The position numbers and the translations under genes were made by a program. DNA of 64,000 nt from an uncultured Hyphomicrobiales bacterium. GTDB taxonomy: Bacteria > Pseudomonadota > Alphaproteobacteria > Rhizobiales > Beijerinckiaceae. Below the pieces are notes generated by a model that did no database searches, was not told the origin of the DNA, and worked only from the letters and a program-made list of their open reading frames with translations. Location of the stretch: positions 1-64,000 of the forward strand of contig CAINED010000044.1 of assembly GCA_903847605.1 (NCBI GenBank). Reading direction: 5' to 3'. Below, in pieces: positions 17,041 through 25,041 of this stretch; position 1 is the first letter of the stretch, and each line of letters opens with the position of its first letter.

Positions 17041-18051
17041 ATGCTCCCGCCCGTTCGCGCCTTCATCACCGGCTGCACAGGACTTCGACTGACGCATGAG
17101 GAACGCGAGTTCATGCGCAGCTTCAATCCCTGGGGCCTCATTCTCTTCAAGCGGAATGTTGCAGATGCGGACCAACTGATTCAACTGACTCGTGAATTTC
17201 GTGAACTTGTCGATCGCGAGGATGCGCCTGTGCTGATCGATCAGGAGGGGGGCCGCGTGCAACGCATGGGTCCTCCGCATTGGCGCAAATATCCGGCGGC
17301 CGCTGCCTTTTCCCGCGAGGGCGTCACACTTGAGGAGCGCGCATCGCTCGTGCGCGACGGCGCAAGATTGATCGCCGAGGATTTGCGCGCCTGCGGGATC
17401 AATGTCGATTGCCTGCCCGTGCTCGATGTGCCCTCGCCCTCGGGACATGACGTCATCGGCGACCGCGCCTATGGACGCGAACCTCTTACGGTGGCCGCAC
17501 TGGGACGCGCTGCCTGCGAGGGACTTTTGTCGGGCAATGTTCTGCCTGTCGTCAAGCATATGCCCGGTCACGGCCGCGCGGAGTCTGACAGCCATCTCGA
17601 ATTGCCGGTCGTGCGCGCCTCGCGGTCGGAACTGGAGATCGACTTCGAACCGTTTCGCATGCTGAAGGACATGCCGCTCGCGATGAGCGCGCATGTCGTT
17701 TACACCGCGATCGATGCGGACAATCCCGCGACGACATCGCCTAAGGTCGTGCGCGAAATCATTCGCGACGCCATCGGCTATGACGGACTGGTCATGTCCG
17801 ACGACCTGCACATGAAGGCGTTGAAAGGTTCGTTCCGCGAGAAGACGGAAGCGCTCTTCGCTGCCGGGCTCGATATGGCGCTCGACTGTCACTTCGATCC
17901 ATCGACCGCACGCGAAGTGGCGCAAGCCTCGCCTGTGCTTGTAGGCAAAAGAGCTGAACGAGCAGCGCGTGCGCTGGCTCTGCTGCGTGCGAACTTAAGT
18001 CCTTTTGATATTGCTTCGGCGCAGGTCAGGCTCGGAGCTTTGATGAGTTGA
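17041..18051 (+). CDS. nagZ: Beta-N-acetylhexosaminidase (NagZ)
   Basis: 336-residue glycoside hydrolase family 3 enzyme of cytoplasmic peptidoglycan recycling; it removes GlcNAc from anhydro-muropeptides. Visible motifs are LIDQEGGRVQRM, VKHMPGHGRAESDSH (substrate-binding Lys-His and the catalytic Asp/His loop) and MSDDLHMKAL with the nucleophile aspartate. There is no signal peptide, as expected. Homologues are usually followed by scpA; here about 8 kb of accessory DNA intervenes. Confidence 0.93.
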   Translation: MLPPVRAFITGCTGLRLTHEEREFMRSFNPWGLILFKRNVADADQLIQLTREFRELVDREDAPVLIDQEGGRVQRMGPPHWRKYPAAAAFSREGVTLEERASLVRDGARLIAEDLRACGINVDCLPVLDVPSPSGHDVIGDRAYGREPLTVAALGRAACEGLLSGNVLPVVKHMPGHGRAESDSHLELPVVRASRSELEIDFEPFRMLKDMPLAMSAHVVYTAIDADNPATTSPKVVREIIRDAIGYDGLVMSDDLHMKALKGSFREKTEALFAAGLDMALDCHFDPSTAREVAQASPVLVGKRAERAARALALLRANLSPFDIASAQVRLGALMS

Positions 18052-18194
18052 TTGTCCGGTCGCAACGCAAAGCGGCCATGCATCGCTGAATCCGCTGCAT
18101 GTTCCGCTGCAAGGGTGCGCAAACGGTTTGCTGCGGAGCTTCAGTTTAGCTAAGGCGCGCTGTTTCCTGATCTTTTTGCCGAAACTCGGAATTC

Positions 18195-18219
18195 GGAACT
18201 TTCACAACTCCGTGACGTT
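18195..18219 (+). promoter_or_regulatory. EcfG-type general-stress promoter
   Basis: GGAAC (18195-18199) and CGTT (18216-18219) are separated by exactly 16 bases, matching the GGAAC-N16/17-CGTT consensus of the alphaproteobacterial general stress sigma factor EcfG. Transcription would begin near 18226, leaving a leader of about 28 bases containing the GGAGG of the 50-residue membrane protein. The three-gene membrane operon 18254-19528 is therefore probably part of the stress regulon. Confidence 0.7.
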
Positions 18220-18253
18220 AGCTGCAAAGCCAAACAGCAACGGAGGCATAATT

Positions 18254-18406
18254 ATGGCTGACAGCGGCAGCGGAGCGAGCGGAATCCTCGGGGTTCTGGT
18301 CGGCGTAATGCTCGTAATTTTTGTTGGAGTGGGCGTTCTCATGTGGGCCGGCAAATGGGGGCCTGCGCCTACTGGCATCACCATCAAGATGCCATCCCCT
18401 AACTGA
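18254..18406 (+). CDS. Small single-TM membrane protein (50 aa)
   Basis: 50-residue protein with one strongly hydrophobic helix (ILGVLVGVMLVIFVGVGVLMWAG) between a Gly/Ser-rich N-terminus and a short polar tail. The track start at 18128 is too long: the ATG at 18254 has GGAGG at seven bases. It is first gene of a small membrane operon downstream of an EcfG-type promoter. No family was recognised. Confidence 0.7.
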   Translation: MADSGSGASGILGVLVGVMLVIFVGVGVLMWAGKWGPAPTGITIKMPSPN

Positions 18407-18441
18407 CCCGCAATCATCAAATCATCGAAGGAGACATACCA

Positions 18442-18516
18442 ATGAATGGCATCATCTATCTGGTCGGACTCATCGTGGTCGTCATGGCCGTTCTTTCGCT
18501 CATCGGCCTGCGCTAG
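18442..18516 (+). CDS. Tiny membrane protein (24 aa)
   Basis: 24 codons, below the ORF-track cutoff: MNGIIYLVGLIVVVMAVLSLIGLR. It is almost entirely one TM helix ending in Arg. Support for translation is strong: AAGGAGA sits nine bases before the ATG, it lies between two membrane-protein genes, and the next gene's GGGAG Shine-Dalgarno begins inside its stop codon. It probably associates with the neighbouring membrane proteins under stress; the function is unknown. Confidence 0.65.
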   Translation: MNGIIYLVGLIVVVMAVLSLIGLR

Positions 18517-18526
18517 GGAGATCGAC

Positions 18527-19528
18527 ATGTCCTATCAAACTGGGTCCGTGGCGACTCCCGCAGTCGCGCCGGCGACCGTTTCTGACGTCCGCTATGTCGA
18601 ATGGGGTCCAATCATCGCAGGCGCTGTCGCAGCCTCGGCGATTTCTTTTGTGCTGCTCACGTTCGGCGCGGCAGTCGGTTTCTCCATGACATCGCCGTGG
18701 CCGAACGCCGGGTTCTCGGCCGCGGTCGTGGGGATCATCGTCGCGATCTGGACTGTCCTGGTGCAGATCGCCGCCTTCGCTGGCGGCGGCTATCTAGCCG
18801 GCCGCATGCGTGTGCGCTGGGGCGAGCCGGATACGGAAGAAGCCCGTTTCCGCGACGCCGCTCACGGCTTCCTTGTGTGGGCGCTTGGAGTGGTGATCGG
18901 CGCGGCCTTGCTTGGCAGCGTGATCGGCGCTGGCGTGAAAACGGCAACCGACGCGGCGACGCGCGTGGCTGGCGGGGTCGCGGCGGGCGCCACGTCGAAT
19001 CCTTCGGTCACATCGCAGATGACATCGCAACTCATGCCCTATGAATCCGTGATCGACGTCATGCTGAGGCCTGCGGCTCCAGCGGCCGGACAGGCGGGGC
19101 AGGGTGCGGGAGCTGCTGCCCCGGGCGGCGCGGCGGGAGCGCCGGCAACCGGCGCAACTGCAGCGCCCTCGCGCGATGATGCCGCCTTTCGCGCGGAAAC
19201 AGGCCGCGTTTTGACCAGTGTCATCCGCAATCGCGAACTGACATCGGCAGACCGGACCTATCTCGCAGCGCAGTTGGCGAGCCGCTACAACATTCCGCAG
19301 GCCGAAGCGGAGAAGCGTGTGGATACAGCGGTCACGAGTGCCCGGGATGCGGAAATTCGTACCCGTGAAGCCGCCGACAAGGCGCGTCGCGCAGCAGTCA
19401 TCGCGGGCTTTCTCGCAGCGGCCTCTCTGCTGATCTCCTGCGCGGCTGCGGTTGGCGCAGCGGCGATGGGCGGGCGCGACCGCGACGACAGCACACCGCT
19501 GATGTTCGCGGGCTACCGCTTCTGGTAG
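18527..19528 (+). CDS. Multi-TM membrane protein of stress operon
   Basis: 333-residue membrane protein starting at the ATG at 18527, ten bases after the tiny ORF's stop. TM helices are predicted at about 28-52, 64-88 and 115-138, and a fourth near the C-terminus (VIAGFLAAASLLISCAAAVGAAAMGG). Between them is a roughly 140-residue extramembrane region with an Ala/Gly/Pro linker and a charged helical segment (AEKRVDTAVTSARDAEIRTREAADKARR). The function is unknown; the gene belongs with the two small membrane proteins upstream and ends at a strong terminator. Confidence 0.75.
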   Translation: MSYQTGSVATPAVAPATVSDVRYVEWGPIIAGAVAASAISFVLLTFGAAVGFSMTSPWPNAGFSAAVVGIIVAIWTVLVQIAAFAGGGYLAGRMRVRWGEPDTEEARFRDAAHGFLVWALGVVIGAALLGSVIGAGVKTATDAATRVAGGVAAGATSNPSVTSQMTSQLMPYESVIDVMLRPAAPAAGQAGQGAGAAAPGGAAGAPATGATAAPSRDDAAFRAETGRVLTSVIRNRELTSADRTYLAAQLASRYNIPQAEAEKRVDTAVTSARDAEIRTREAADKARRAAVIAGFLAAASLLISCAAAVGAAAMGGRDRDDSTPLMFAGYRFW

Positions 19529-19546
19529 CGCGTTTGCATTGGCTGG

Positions 19547-19575
19547 AAAGGGCGCGCCGCAAAGCGCGCCCTTTT
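19547..19575 (+). terminator. Strong rho-independent terminator
   Basis: AAAGGGCGCGC and GCGCGCCCTTT form a perfect 11-base stem with a 6-base loop, running into TTTT. It closes the three-gene membrane operon. Confidence 0.85.
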
Positions 19576-19660
19576 CGTTGCGCCGTGTGACGTCCAGCAC
19601 ATCGGGCCATCGCAAGCGGGGCTAATCTCTCTGCAAGTTCAATGCTTCGGAGAGGCGACC

Positions 19661-20662
19661 ATGCGCAAGATTGTTATCGGCCTGATGTTCGCGACCACCA
19701 TGTCCGGCGCGGCTTTGGCGAGCTCGGATCAGGAAGTCTGTCAGGGCAACGACCACCCGGCAGCCGTCGCGGCCTGCACGCGAATTCTCGACCAGGGCGG
19801 GCTGACGCCTTCCCGCGAAGCGATCACGCGCTATTACCGCGCCTACAGCTTCGGCGAGACCGGCAAGCGCCGCGAGGCGATCGCCGACCTCAACATCGCC
19901 ATCGAACTCGATCCGACCGACGCCGACTATTTCGATCTGCGCGGGCGCAACCACCGCCGGATCGGCGAGATCGACAAGGCCATCAGCGACTATTCGTCGG
20001 CGGTCGAAATCGATCCCAAGAACCATTCGAGCTGGAACGGGCTCGGCTTCATCTACGAAAAACGCCACGAACTCGATCGCGCCCTCGCTGCTTATGAAAA
20101 AGCGGTCGAGGCCAAGCCGGATTTCGACATTGGCCATCGCAACATCGGCGATGTGCATGCCGCTCTCGGCCAGTTCACCCAGGCGATCGCCGCCTATAAC
20201 AAGGCGATCAACATCGACAGGGACGACCCCAGTCACTTTCGCTCGCGCGGTCTGACCTATTTCTACCAGGGCGATAACCCGCGCGCGATCCAGGATCTGC
20301 GCAAGGCGGTCGCTCTTCAGGACGCTTATGCGATGCTGACGCTCTTCATCGCCCGGGCCCGCAATGGCGAAGACGGTGTGGCAGAACTGCGCAAGAACAT
20401 GATCGCCGGCCGCGATAATCGCTTCCCCTTCATCCTCGCAGAGACTCTGCTGGGCAAGCGCGATGCGGCTTCGACCTTGCGCGCCGCCGAAGACGACGAC
20501 AATCGCTGCGAAGCGCATTATTACATCGGCGCTTTCCGCTCGCTGAAGGGCGACATGGCCGGCGCCGCGCAATCATGGCGTGAAGCGGTGAAACTCTGCT
20601 CCGGCACGATCTTCGAAGGCATCAGCGCCAAGGTTGAACTGTCGAAGATCGCTGATCGCTGA
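19661..20662 (+). CDS. Exported TPR-repeat protein
   Basis: 333-residue secreted protein with a signal peptide (MRKIVIGLMFATTMSGAALAS). From about residue 55 to 210 there are at least four tandem tetratricopeptide repeats, for example EAIADLNIAIELDPTDADYF and RALAAYEKAVEAKPDF. A less regular helical C-terminal part contains cysteines (DNRCEAHYY, AVKLCSG). TPRs mediate protein-protein contacts, here in the periplasm. The gene is monocistronic between two terminators, so no partner can be deduced. Confidence 0.8.
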   Translation: MRKIVIGLMFATTMSGAALASSDQEVCQGNDHPAAVAACTRILDQGGLTPSREAITRYYRAYSFGETGKRREAIADLNIAIELDPTDADYFDLRGRNHRRIGEIDKAISDYSSAVEIDPKNHSSWNGLGFIYEKRHELDRALAAYEKAVEAKPDFDIGHRNIGDVHAALGQFTQAIAAYNKAINIDRDDPSHFRSRGLTYFYQGDNPRAIQDLRKAVALQDAYAMLTLFIARARNGEDGVAELRKNMIAGRDNRFPFILAETLLGKRDAASTLRAAEDDDNRCEAHYYIGAFRSLKGDMAGAAQSWREAVKLCSGTIFEGISAKVELSKIADR

Positions 20663-20681
20663 TCGCGATTTAACCTGAATG

Positions 20682-20710
20682 AAAATGGCCGGCGTCCCGC
20701 CGGCCATTTT
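20682..20710. terminator. Bidirectional terminator between convergent genes
   Basis: AAAATGGCCGGC and GCCGGCCATTTT form a perfect 12-base stem around GTCCC. With T-runs on both strands it can end both the TPR gene (plus) and the flavin monooxygenase gene (minus). Confidence 0.85.
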
Positions 20711-20719
20711 CTTTAAAAT

Positions 20720-21763
20720 TCACTCCGCCGCCTGTCGAAACCCGCCGCCGCCCGTCCATGGCTGCACGATCTCGCGCGCGATATGTTCGATATTCTCGAC
20801 CGTCGGGATCATCTTGCAGAGCGTGAGTTCGATGCCGAGGTCGCTGAAGCGCCCGATCTGCTTGCGCACAGCCTCCGGCGTGCCGATGCATCCGGCCTTG
20901 AGCGCCGGCAGCATGCGCTGCTTTACCTTGCGCTGATCTTTGTCCGGATCGTGTTTGAAGATGCGTTCCACCGTCGCTTCAAGCGCGGTATCGCGATCCG
21001 TGCCGAGCGCGACGAAGGGATTGAGCGCATAACGCACTTTCCGTCCGCTTGCCGTTTGTCTGCGGTTCATGTCGGCGACGGAGGCTTCGAGCTGGCGCAT
21101 GAGGTCGTCTGTGTCGACCGCTTCCTTGGGAAATTCGATGAACCACCAGTCGCATTCTTCCGCGATGAATTGGCGGCCCCTGTCGCTTCGGCTTACGGAA
21201 TAGATTTCCGGCGGATGTTCGGAACGCGGCTTCACCAGCAGGCGGCCATTCTCCAGCTTGTAGTGTTCGCCATCGTAAGAAAAAGTCTCGTTGGACCAGA
21301 GCCCGCGCAGGATCGCGATGAATTCCGTCGTGCGGCGATAACGATCCTCGCCCTGCAGCACCGTACCGCCGAACATTTTGAATTCTTCATCGTACCAGCC
21401 ATTGACGATATTGATCGCCATGGGCTTGCGGCAGATGCGATCGAGAGAAACCGCGAGCTTCGCGATCATCACCGGGTCCCAAAGGCCGGGATGCACGGCG
21501 ACGAGCGGTTTGATGTTCTCGAAACGCGGCGCGATGGCGCTCGCCATCACCCAGGCCGCGAGATCCTGGCCGAGATGACGTTCGGCAAACAAAGTCAGTC
21601 CGAAACCGCATTTGTCCGCGGCGCCGAGCAATTCGATGGCGTGCTCGTATTGCGCGTCGCGCCGGTCGGCCGGCAGCGGTCCAAGCGCTTCGGCCACCGC
21701 CTGCGCCGCTTCGGGCGAGCCGACAGTCGCCATGGGAATGGGGCAATAGAGTCCGAATTGCAT
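20720..21763 (-). CDS. LLM-class flavin-dependent monooxygenase
   Basis: 347-residue bacterial-luciferase-like TIM-barrel enzyme, probably using FMNH2. It shows the family pattern FGLTLFAERHLGQD, NIVNGWYDEEFKMFG, YRRTTEFI and a C-terminal GTPEAVRKQIGRF segment. I use the ATG at 21763 (AGGTGA five bases upstream) rather than the track's GTG at 21772. Members oxidise sulfonates, sulfones, pyrimidines or long-chain compounds. Immediate upstream neighbour on the same strand is a TctC-like binding protein, suggesting that an imported acid is the substrate. Confidence 0.8.
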   Translation of the reverse strand: MQFGLYCPIPMATVGSPEAAQAVAEALGPLPADRRDAQYEHAIELLGAADKCGFGLTLFAERHLGQDLAAWVMASAIAPRFENIKPLVAVHPGLWDPVMIAKLAVSLDRICRKPMAINIVNGWYDEEFKMFGGTVLQGEDRYRRTTEFIAILRGLWSNETFSYDGEHYKLENGRLLVKPRSEHPPEIYSVSRSDRGRQFIAEECDWWFIEFPKEAVDTDDLMRQLEASVADMNRRQTASGRKVRYALNPFVALGTDRDTALEATVERIFKHDPDKDQRKVKQRMLPALKAGCIGTPEAVRKQIGRFSDLGIELTLCKMIPTVENIEHIAREIVQPWTGGGGFRQAAE

Positions 21764-21819
21764 GAGCGTCACCTGAGATTTTCTTGGTCTTCGATCGGAT
21801 ACCTAGACGATAAAATCCC

Positions 21820-22845
21820 TCATTGGCCAAGCGCTTGTTTGACGCGGGCGACGACCTGCGGCGGAGCCCCGGCGGCCTTGCGCAAGACTTCGTCGACTTC
21901 CTCGCCGGTCACGAGATTGATTTCGGCCATGCGCTTTTCCGCATCTTTCAGGAATTCGGCGTCGACAAGCGTTTTCGCGAACGCCTCGCGCAAAGTCTTG
22001 GCGCGGTCGGCGGGAACATCGGGCGGGGCAAGGAAGGGCCGGCCCAGGAGTTCGCGCGCGAGGATGAATTCGAGCGCCGCCTTGTCGGTCGGCTCCGTGA
22101 CGAGATTGCGGATGAGCCGGATTCCCTTCAACTCGGGGTGTTCGCGGTCGCCGGTGTGGAACAGGAGATTGAGCTTATTCTCGCGCAGCCAGTGTTGCTG
22201 CGTCGCCTTCAGCGCGCTCCACGACCAGTAGGCGACGCCCTCGAGTTCGCCGCGCTCCATCGCCAATGCTGCGTCATGAGTATTCTTGTAGCCCTTGATG
22301 ATCTTGAATTTCGTCCCCGCGAGAAAATTCAGCGCGACGGGGATGAGTTCGGAATCCGCGCCAGCGCCCGTGCCGGGCACGAGCAGTTCCATCTGCTTGA
22401 GGTCCTCGTAGGTTTTCACCTTCGACGTGTGCCACGACATCGCCAGCGTGCTTTCGCGGTTCATGCTGCCGATCCACACGAATTTCGTGAAGTCGATGCC
22501 GAGTTCGTTGCGCCCGAGGATCGGATCGAAAGCAAGGCCGCGGCCCACCGTGCCGATCGTTGCGCCATCTTTCGGCGCAATCTTGTAGAGATATTCGGAG
22601 GCCTTGAGCCCGCCCGCGCCGATCATGTTGCGCACGACGAATGTCGGATTGCCGGGGATATAGCGGCCCATATGCGCCGTCAGCAGACGCGCATAGAAAT
22701 CGTAAGAGGAATTGTTCGCGGTATAGACGATCATGTTGATCTGCCGGCCGCGATAAAATTCTTCGACCGATTGGGCCCGTGCAGACATTGGGCTGCCCAC
22801 CAGCGCGAGACCGACTGCCACGCCTGTAATCGCCTTCCAATTCAT
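21820..22845 (-). CDS. TctC-like solute-binding protein (long subfamily)
   Basis: 341 residues; signal peptide ending SARAQ, then FYRGRQINMIVYTANNSSYDFYARLL, in which the usual Gly-Gly before the Tyr is replaced by Asn-Ser-Ser, and GRYIPGNPTFVVRN, GAGG and PKDGAT. It is the first gene of a probable operon with the LLM monooxygenase 56 bases downstream. The altered phosphate-loop-like segment may reflect a different ligand. Confidence 0.78.
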   Translation of the reverse strand: MNWKAITGVAVGLALVGSPMSARAQSVEEFYRGRQINMIVYTANNSSYDFYARLLTAHMGRYIPGNPTFVVRNMIGAGGLKASEYLYKIAPKDGATIGTVGRGLAFDPILGRNELGIDFTKFVWIGSMNRESTLAMSWHTSKVKTYEDLKQMELLVPGTGAGADSELIPVALNFLAGTKFKIIKGYKNTHDAALAMERGELEGVAYWSWSALKATQQHWLRENKLNLLFHTGDREHPELKGIRLIRNLVTEPTDKAALEFILARELLGRPFLAPPDVPADRAKTLREAFAKTLVDAEFLKDAEKRMAEINLVTGEEVDEVLRKAAGAPPQVVARVKQALGQ

Positions 22846-23067
22846 CGAACCCTCCCTCGCGCTATGGCTGCGCTTGTCGCCGCAGTTTTGCGCGAAGAGC
22901 GTTATTCTTCAAGCGGCGATCCACGCAATAATTAAATCCGGCTTTGAACGGAACGATTGCCGCGATCCTCCATTTAATTTTGTAGGAATAGCAAGGGCCT
23001 CGCGCTTCTTCGCTTTTCCCTATGGCTGCACCGGAGAGGCGGTGCAGAACCAACAGGAGAAATGTCA

Positions 23068-23397
23068 ATGGACAGACGTATGTTCTTGCGCTCGGCGCTG
23101 GTCGTGGCGGGGTCCGCGACGGCTTTTGCCGTGATGGGCGCGCGGGAGTCGAAGGCGGAGAGTCTGATCGACCAGCTGAAAAATCCGGCTGAGGCGCTGC
23201 CCCCGAGCGCCGCCGACTTGCCGGCAGAAGGCGCGCAGGAGGCGCAGTACTACGGTGGGCGCGGACGCGGCTGGCGTCACCGCCGTTGGCGCGGTCGGGG
23301 TTACGGCTACGGTTGGCGTCGCCGGGCTGTCGTTCGCCGCTGCTGGTGGCGCCGTAGCCGCTGGGGCCAACTGGTCCGCGTGTGCCGCGGCTGGTAA
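23068..23397 (+). CDS. Tat-exported Arg/Trp/Gly-rich cationic protein
   Basis: 109-residue protein beginning DRRMFLRSALVVAGSATAFAVMG, a twin-arginine signal (RRxFL) with a mild hydrophobic core. After a short acidic linker (about 30-58) the mature C-terminus is extremely basic and aromatic, with repeated GRG, RRW and WRR units and two cysteines. ATG 23068 is preferred over 23062 because AGGAG lies eight bases upstream. Possible roles include binding nucleic acid, cell wall or membranes; none is proven. tatABC lies 5 kb downstream. Confidence 0.6.
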   Translation: MDRRMFLRSALVVAGSATAFAVMGARESKAESLIDQLKNPAEALPPSAADLPAEGAQEAQYYGGRGRGWRHRRWRGRGYGYGWRRRAVVRRCWWRRSRWGQLVRVCRGW

Positions 23398-23425
23398 TTT
23401 CGGCCATCTGACTTGAATGCAGAAA

Positions 23426-23455
23426 GTCGTCCGGCGCTTGGCCGGGCGGCTTTTT
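23426..23455 (+). terminator. Rho-independent terminator after the Arg/Trp-rich gene
   Basis: A 10-base stem (GTCGTCCGGC with GCCGGGCGGC, two G-U pairs) with a 5-base loop runs into TTTTT. It separates the cationic protein from the downstream catabolic genes. Confidence 0.75.
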
Positions 23456-23529
23456 GCGTTTGAACAGGCAGTTGCGTATGAACGCTTCCGCTTGGGTTCG
23501 CCAGGGCAAGCCATTGCAGGGAGGTCCAC

Positions 23530-23961
23530 TTGGCCGTCATTCCGAAAAATCTTCATCAGCCGATCAACGCCGCCTATCCCGATAATACCGTCCTCGTCGG
23601 CAGCGTATTGCCCGATGGCTTTGCCCAGTTCACGCCGCGCGGCAGCGTCTATGTTCTCGACGATACACATTTCGCCATGTGGGAACGCGGCAGCGGCTCC
23701 ACCAATGCCAATTTGAAGGACGGCAGCAAGCTCACAATCTTTTTCCGCAACATGGCGCTGCGTGAAAGCGGCGTCCTGCCACGCGGTGGCATCGCGCGCT
23801 TTTATGGCACTGCGAAACTCGTGAAGGATGGGCCGCTGCGCGAGCAAATCTACAAGGGCATGATCAAGCCGGAGCAGGAACGCGATCCCGACATGAAAGG
23901 CTTTGGCGTTGTCATCGAGGTCGAACGCGCCGAGCATATCGATGGAAAGCCGTTGACCTGA
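23530..23961 (+). CDS. Pyridoxamine-phosphate-oxidase-like FMN-binding protein
   Basis: 143-residue small split-barrel protein with strands and spacing of the pyridoxamine 5'-phosphate oxidase-like family (DDTHFAMWERGSGSTNANLKDGS; GIARFYGTAKLV). It starts at TTG behind GGGAGG at five bases; no ATG fits. Such proteins bind flavin and act on small molecules or proteins. It precedes a TctC-like receptor and an FAH-family hydrolase on the same strand with short gaps, so it is probably part of their catabolic operon. Confidence 0.65.
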   Translation: MAVIPKNLHQPINAAYPDNTVLVGSVLPDGFAQFTPRGSVYVLDDTHFAMWERGSGSTNANLKDGSKLTIFFRNMALRESGVLPRGGIARFYGTAKLVKDGPLREQIYKGMIKPEQERDPDMKGFGVVIEVERAEHIDGKPLT

Positions 23962-24000
23962 CGCCGGAGGGGGCGAAGGTCAAAGCGGAGGGAGAGAACC

Positions 24001-25017
24001 ATGCGGAAATACATCAGGGCCGCCTGTTCAGCCGTGGTTGTCGCGATGGCTTGCGCTATTGCGCAAGCGCAGACGCCTGAAGCCTTTTACAAGGGCCGCT
24101 CCGTCAGCATTGTCATGGGAACAGGGCCGGGCGGCAGCTATGATCTCTACGCCCGGCTCATCGCCAATCATTACGGCAAGCACCTGCCGGGCAATCCGAC
24201 CTTCGTGATCGAACATATGCCCGGCGCGGGCGGAGCAGTCGCCGCCAACAATCTCTTTAGCGTCGCGCCGCAGGATGGCTCCAAAATTCTGCTCGCGCAT
24301 TCGCTGCCGCTGATCGAGACGTTGCAGCCCTCCAACATCAGGTTCAAGTCCACGGAATACCAGTGGATCGGCGCCTACGACCAGATTAGCCAGGTGCTGG
24401 CGATCTGGCATACGCAACCGGGCCGCAACGTCGCGGATTTGAAGGGCGGCAACATCGTGCTCGGCGCTATGGGGCGCAATCATCTGACCTATCAGTGGGC
24501 GACGCTTCTCAAGGACGGGCTTGGCGCGCAATTCAAGATTGTCACCGGCTATACGACCGGCGGCGCGCTCAACATTGCCATGGAAAAGGGCGAAATCGCC
24601 GGCTGGCCGGCAGCATGGGAGAATCTGTCCGGCCGCAATGCGCATTGGTTGCGCGACAAGCTGGTTCATATCCCGCTGGTGTTCACCCTGAAGCGCATGC
24701 GCGAACTGCCGGATGCGCCGACGTTGAGCGAAATCACATCGGGCGAAGCGCGCGAGATCGCGGAATTTCTGGCGTCGGGCACCGTGCACGCGCGTGCGCT
24801 CGCAGCGGGCCCGAAAGTCCCGGCGGATCGCATCGAAGCTCTCCGCAAGGGCTTTGACGCGATGGTCGCCGACAAGGCCTTTCTGGCCGAGGCGGAGAAA
24901 CTGCATCTCGCCATCGAGCCGCGCTCCGCGAAGGAAGTGCTCGACCTCGCCGCGAAAATCGTGAATGCCTCGCCTGAATTCATCGCGAAGGTGAAGAAGG
25001 CCGTCGGCGCGGAGTAG
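24001..25017 (+). CDS. TctC-like solute-binding protein (long subfamily)
   Basis: 338 residues with a signal peptide ending AIAQAQ, then FYKGRSVSIVMGTGPGGSYDLYARL, YGKHLPGNPTFVIEH, MPGAGG and PQDGS. It ends 24 bases before the FAH-family gene. The periplasmic receptor presumably delivers the acid that the downstream hydrolase cleaves. Confidence 0.82.
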   Translation: MRKYIRAACSAVVVAMACAIAQAQTPEAFYKGRSVSIVMGTGPGGSYDLYARLIANHYGKHLPGNPTFVIEHMPGAGGAVAANNLFSVAPQDGSKILLAHSLPLIETLQPSNIRFKSTEYQWIGAYDQISQVLAIWHTQPGRNVADLKGGNIVLGAMGRNHLTYQWATLLKDGLGAQFKIVTGYTTGGALNIAMEKGEIAGWPAAWENLSGRNAHWLRDKLVHIPLVFTLKRMRELPDAPTLSEITSGEAREIAEFLASGTVHARALAAGPKVPADRIEALRKGFDAMVADKAFLAEAEKLHLAIEPRSAKEVLDLAAKIVNASPEFIAKVKKAVGAE

Positions 25018-25041
25018 CGCGGTTACTGTTCAGGATTTGGG

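Noticed and set aside
20783-22231. 482-codon plus-strand ORF
   Set aside because: Antisense to the LLM monooxygenase and TctC genes, which have clear family motifs; composition is shadow-like.
22950-22974. GGAAC-N16-CATT upstream of the Arg/Trp-rich Tat protein
   Set aside because: Spacing fits an EcfG promoter but the -10 element has CATT instead of CGTT, so it is not claimed.
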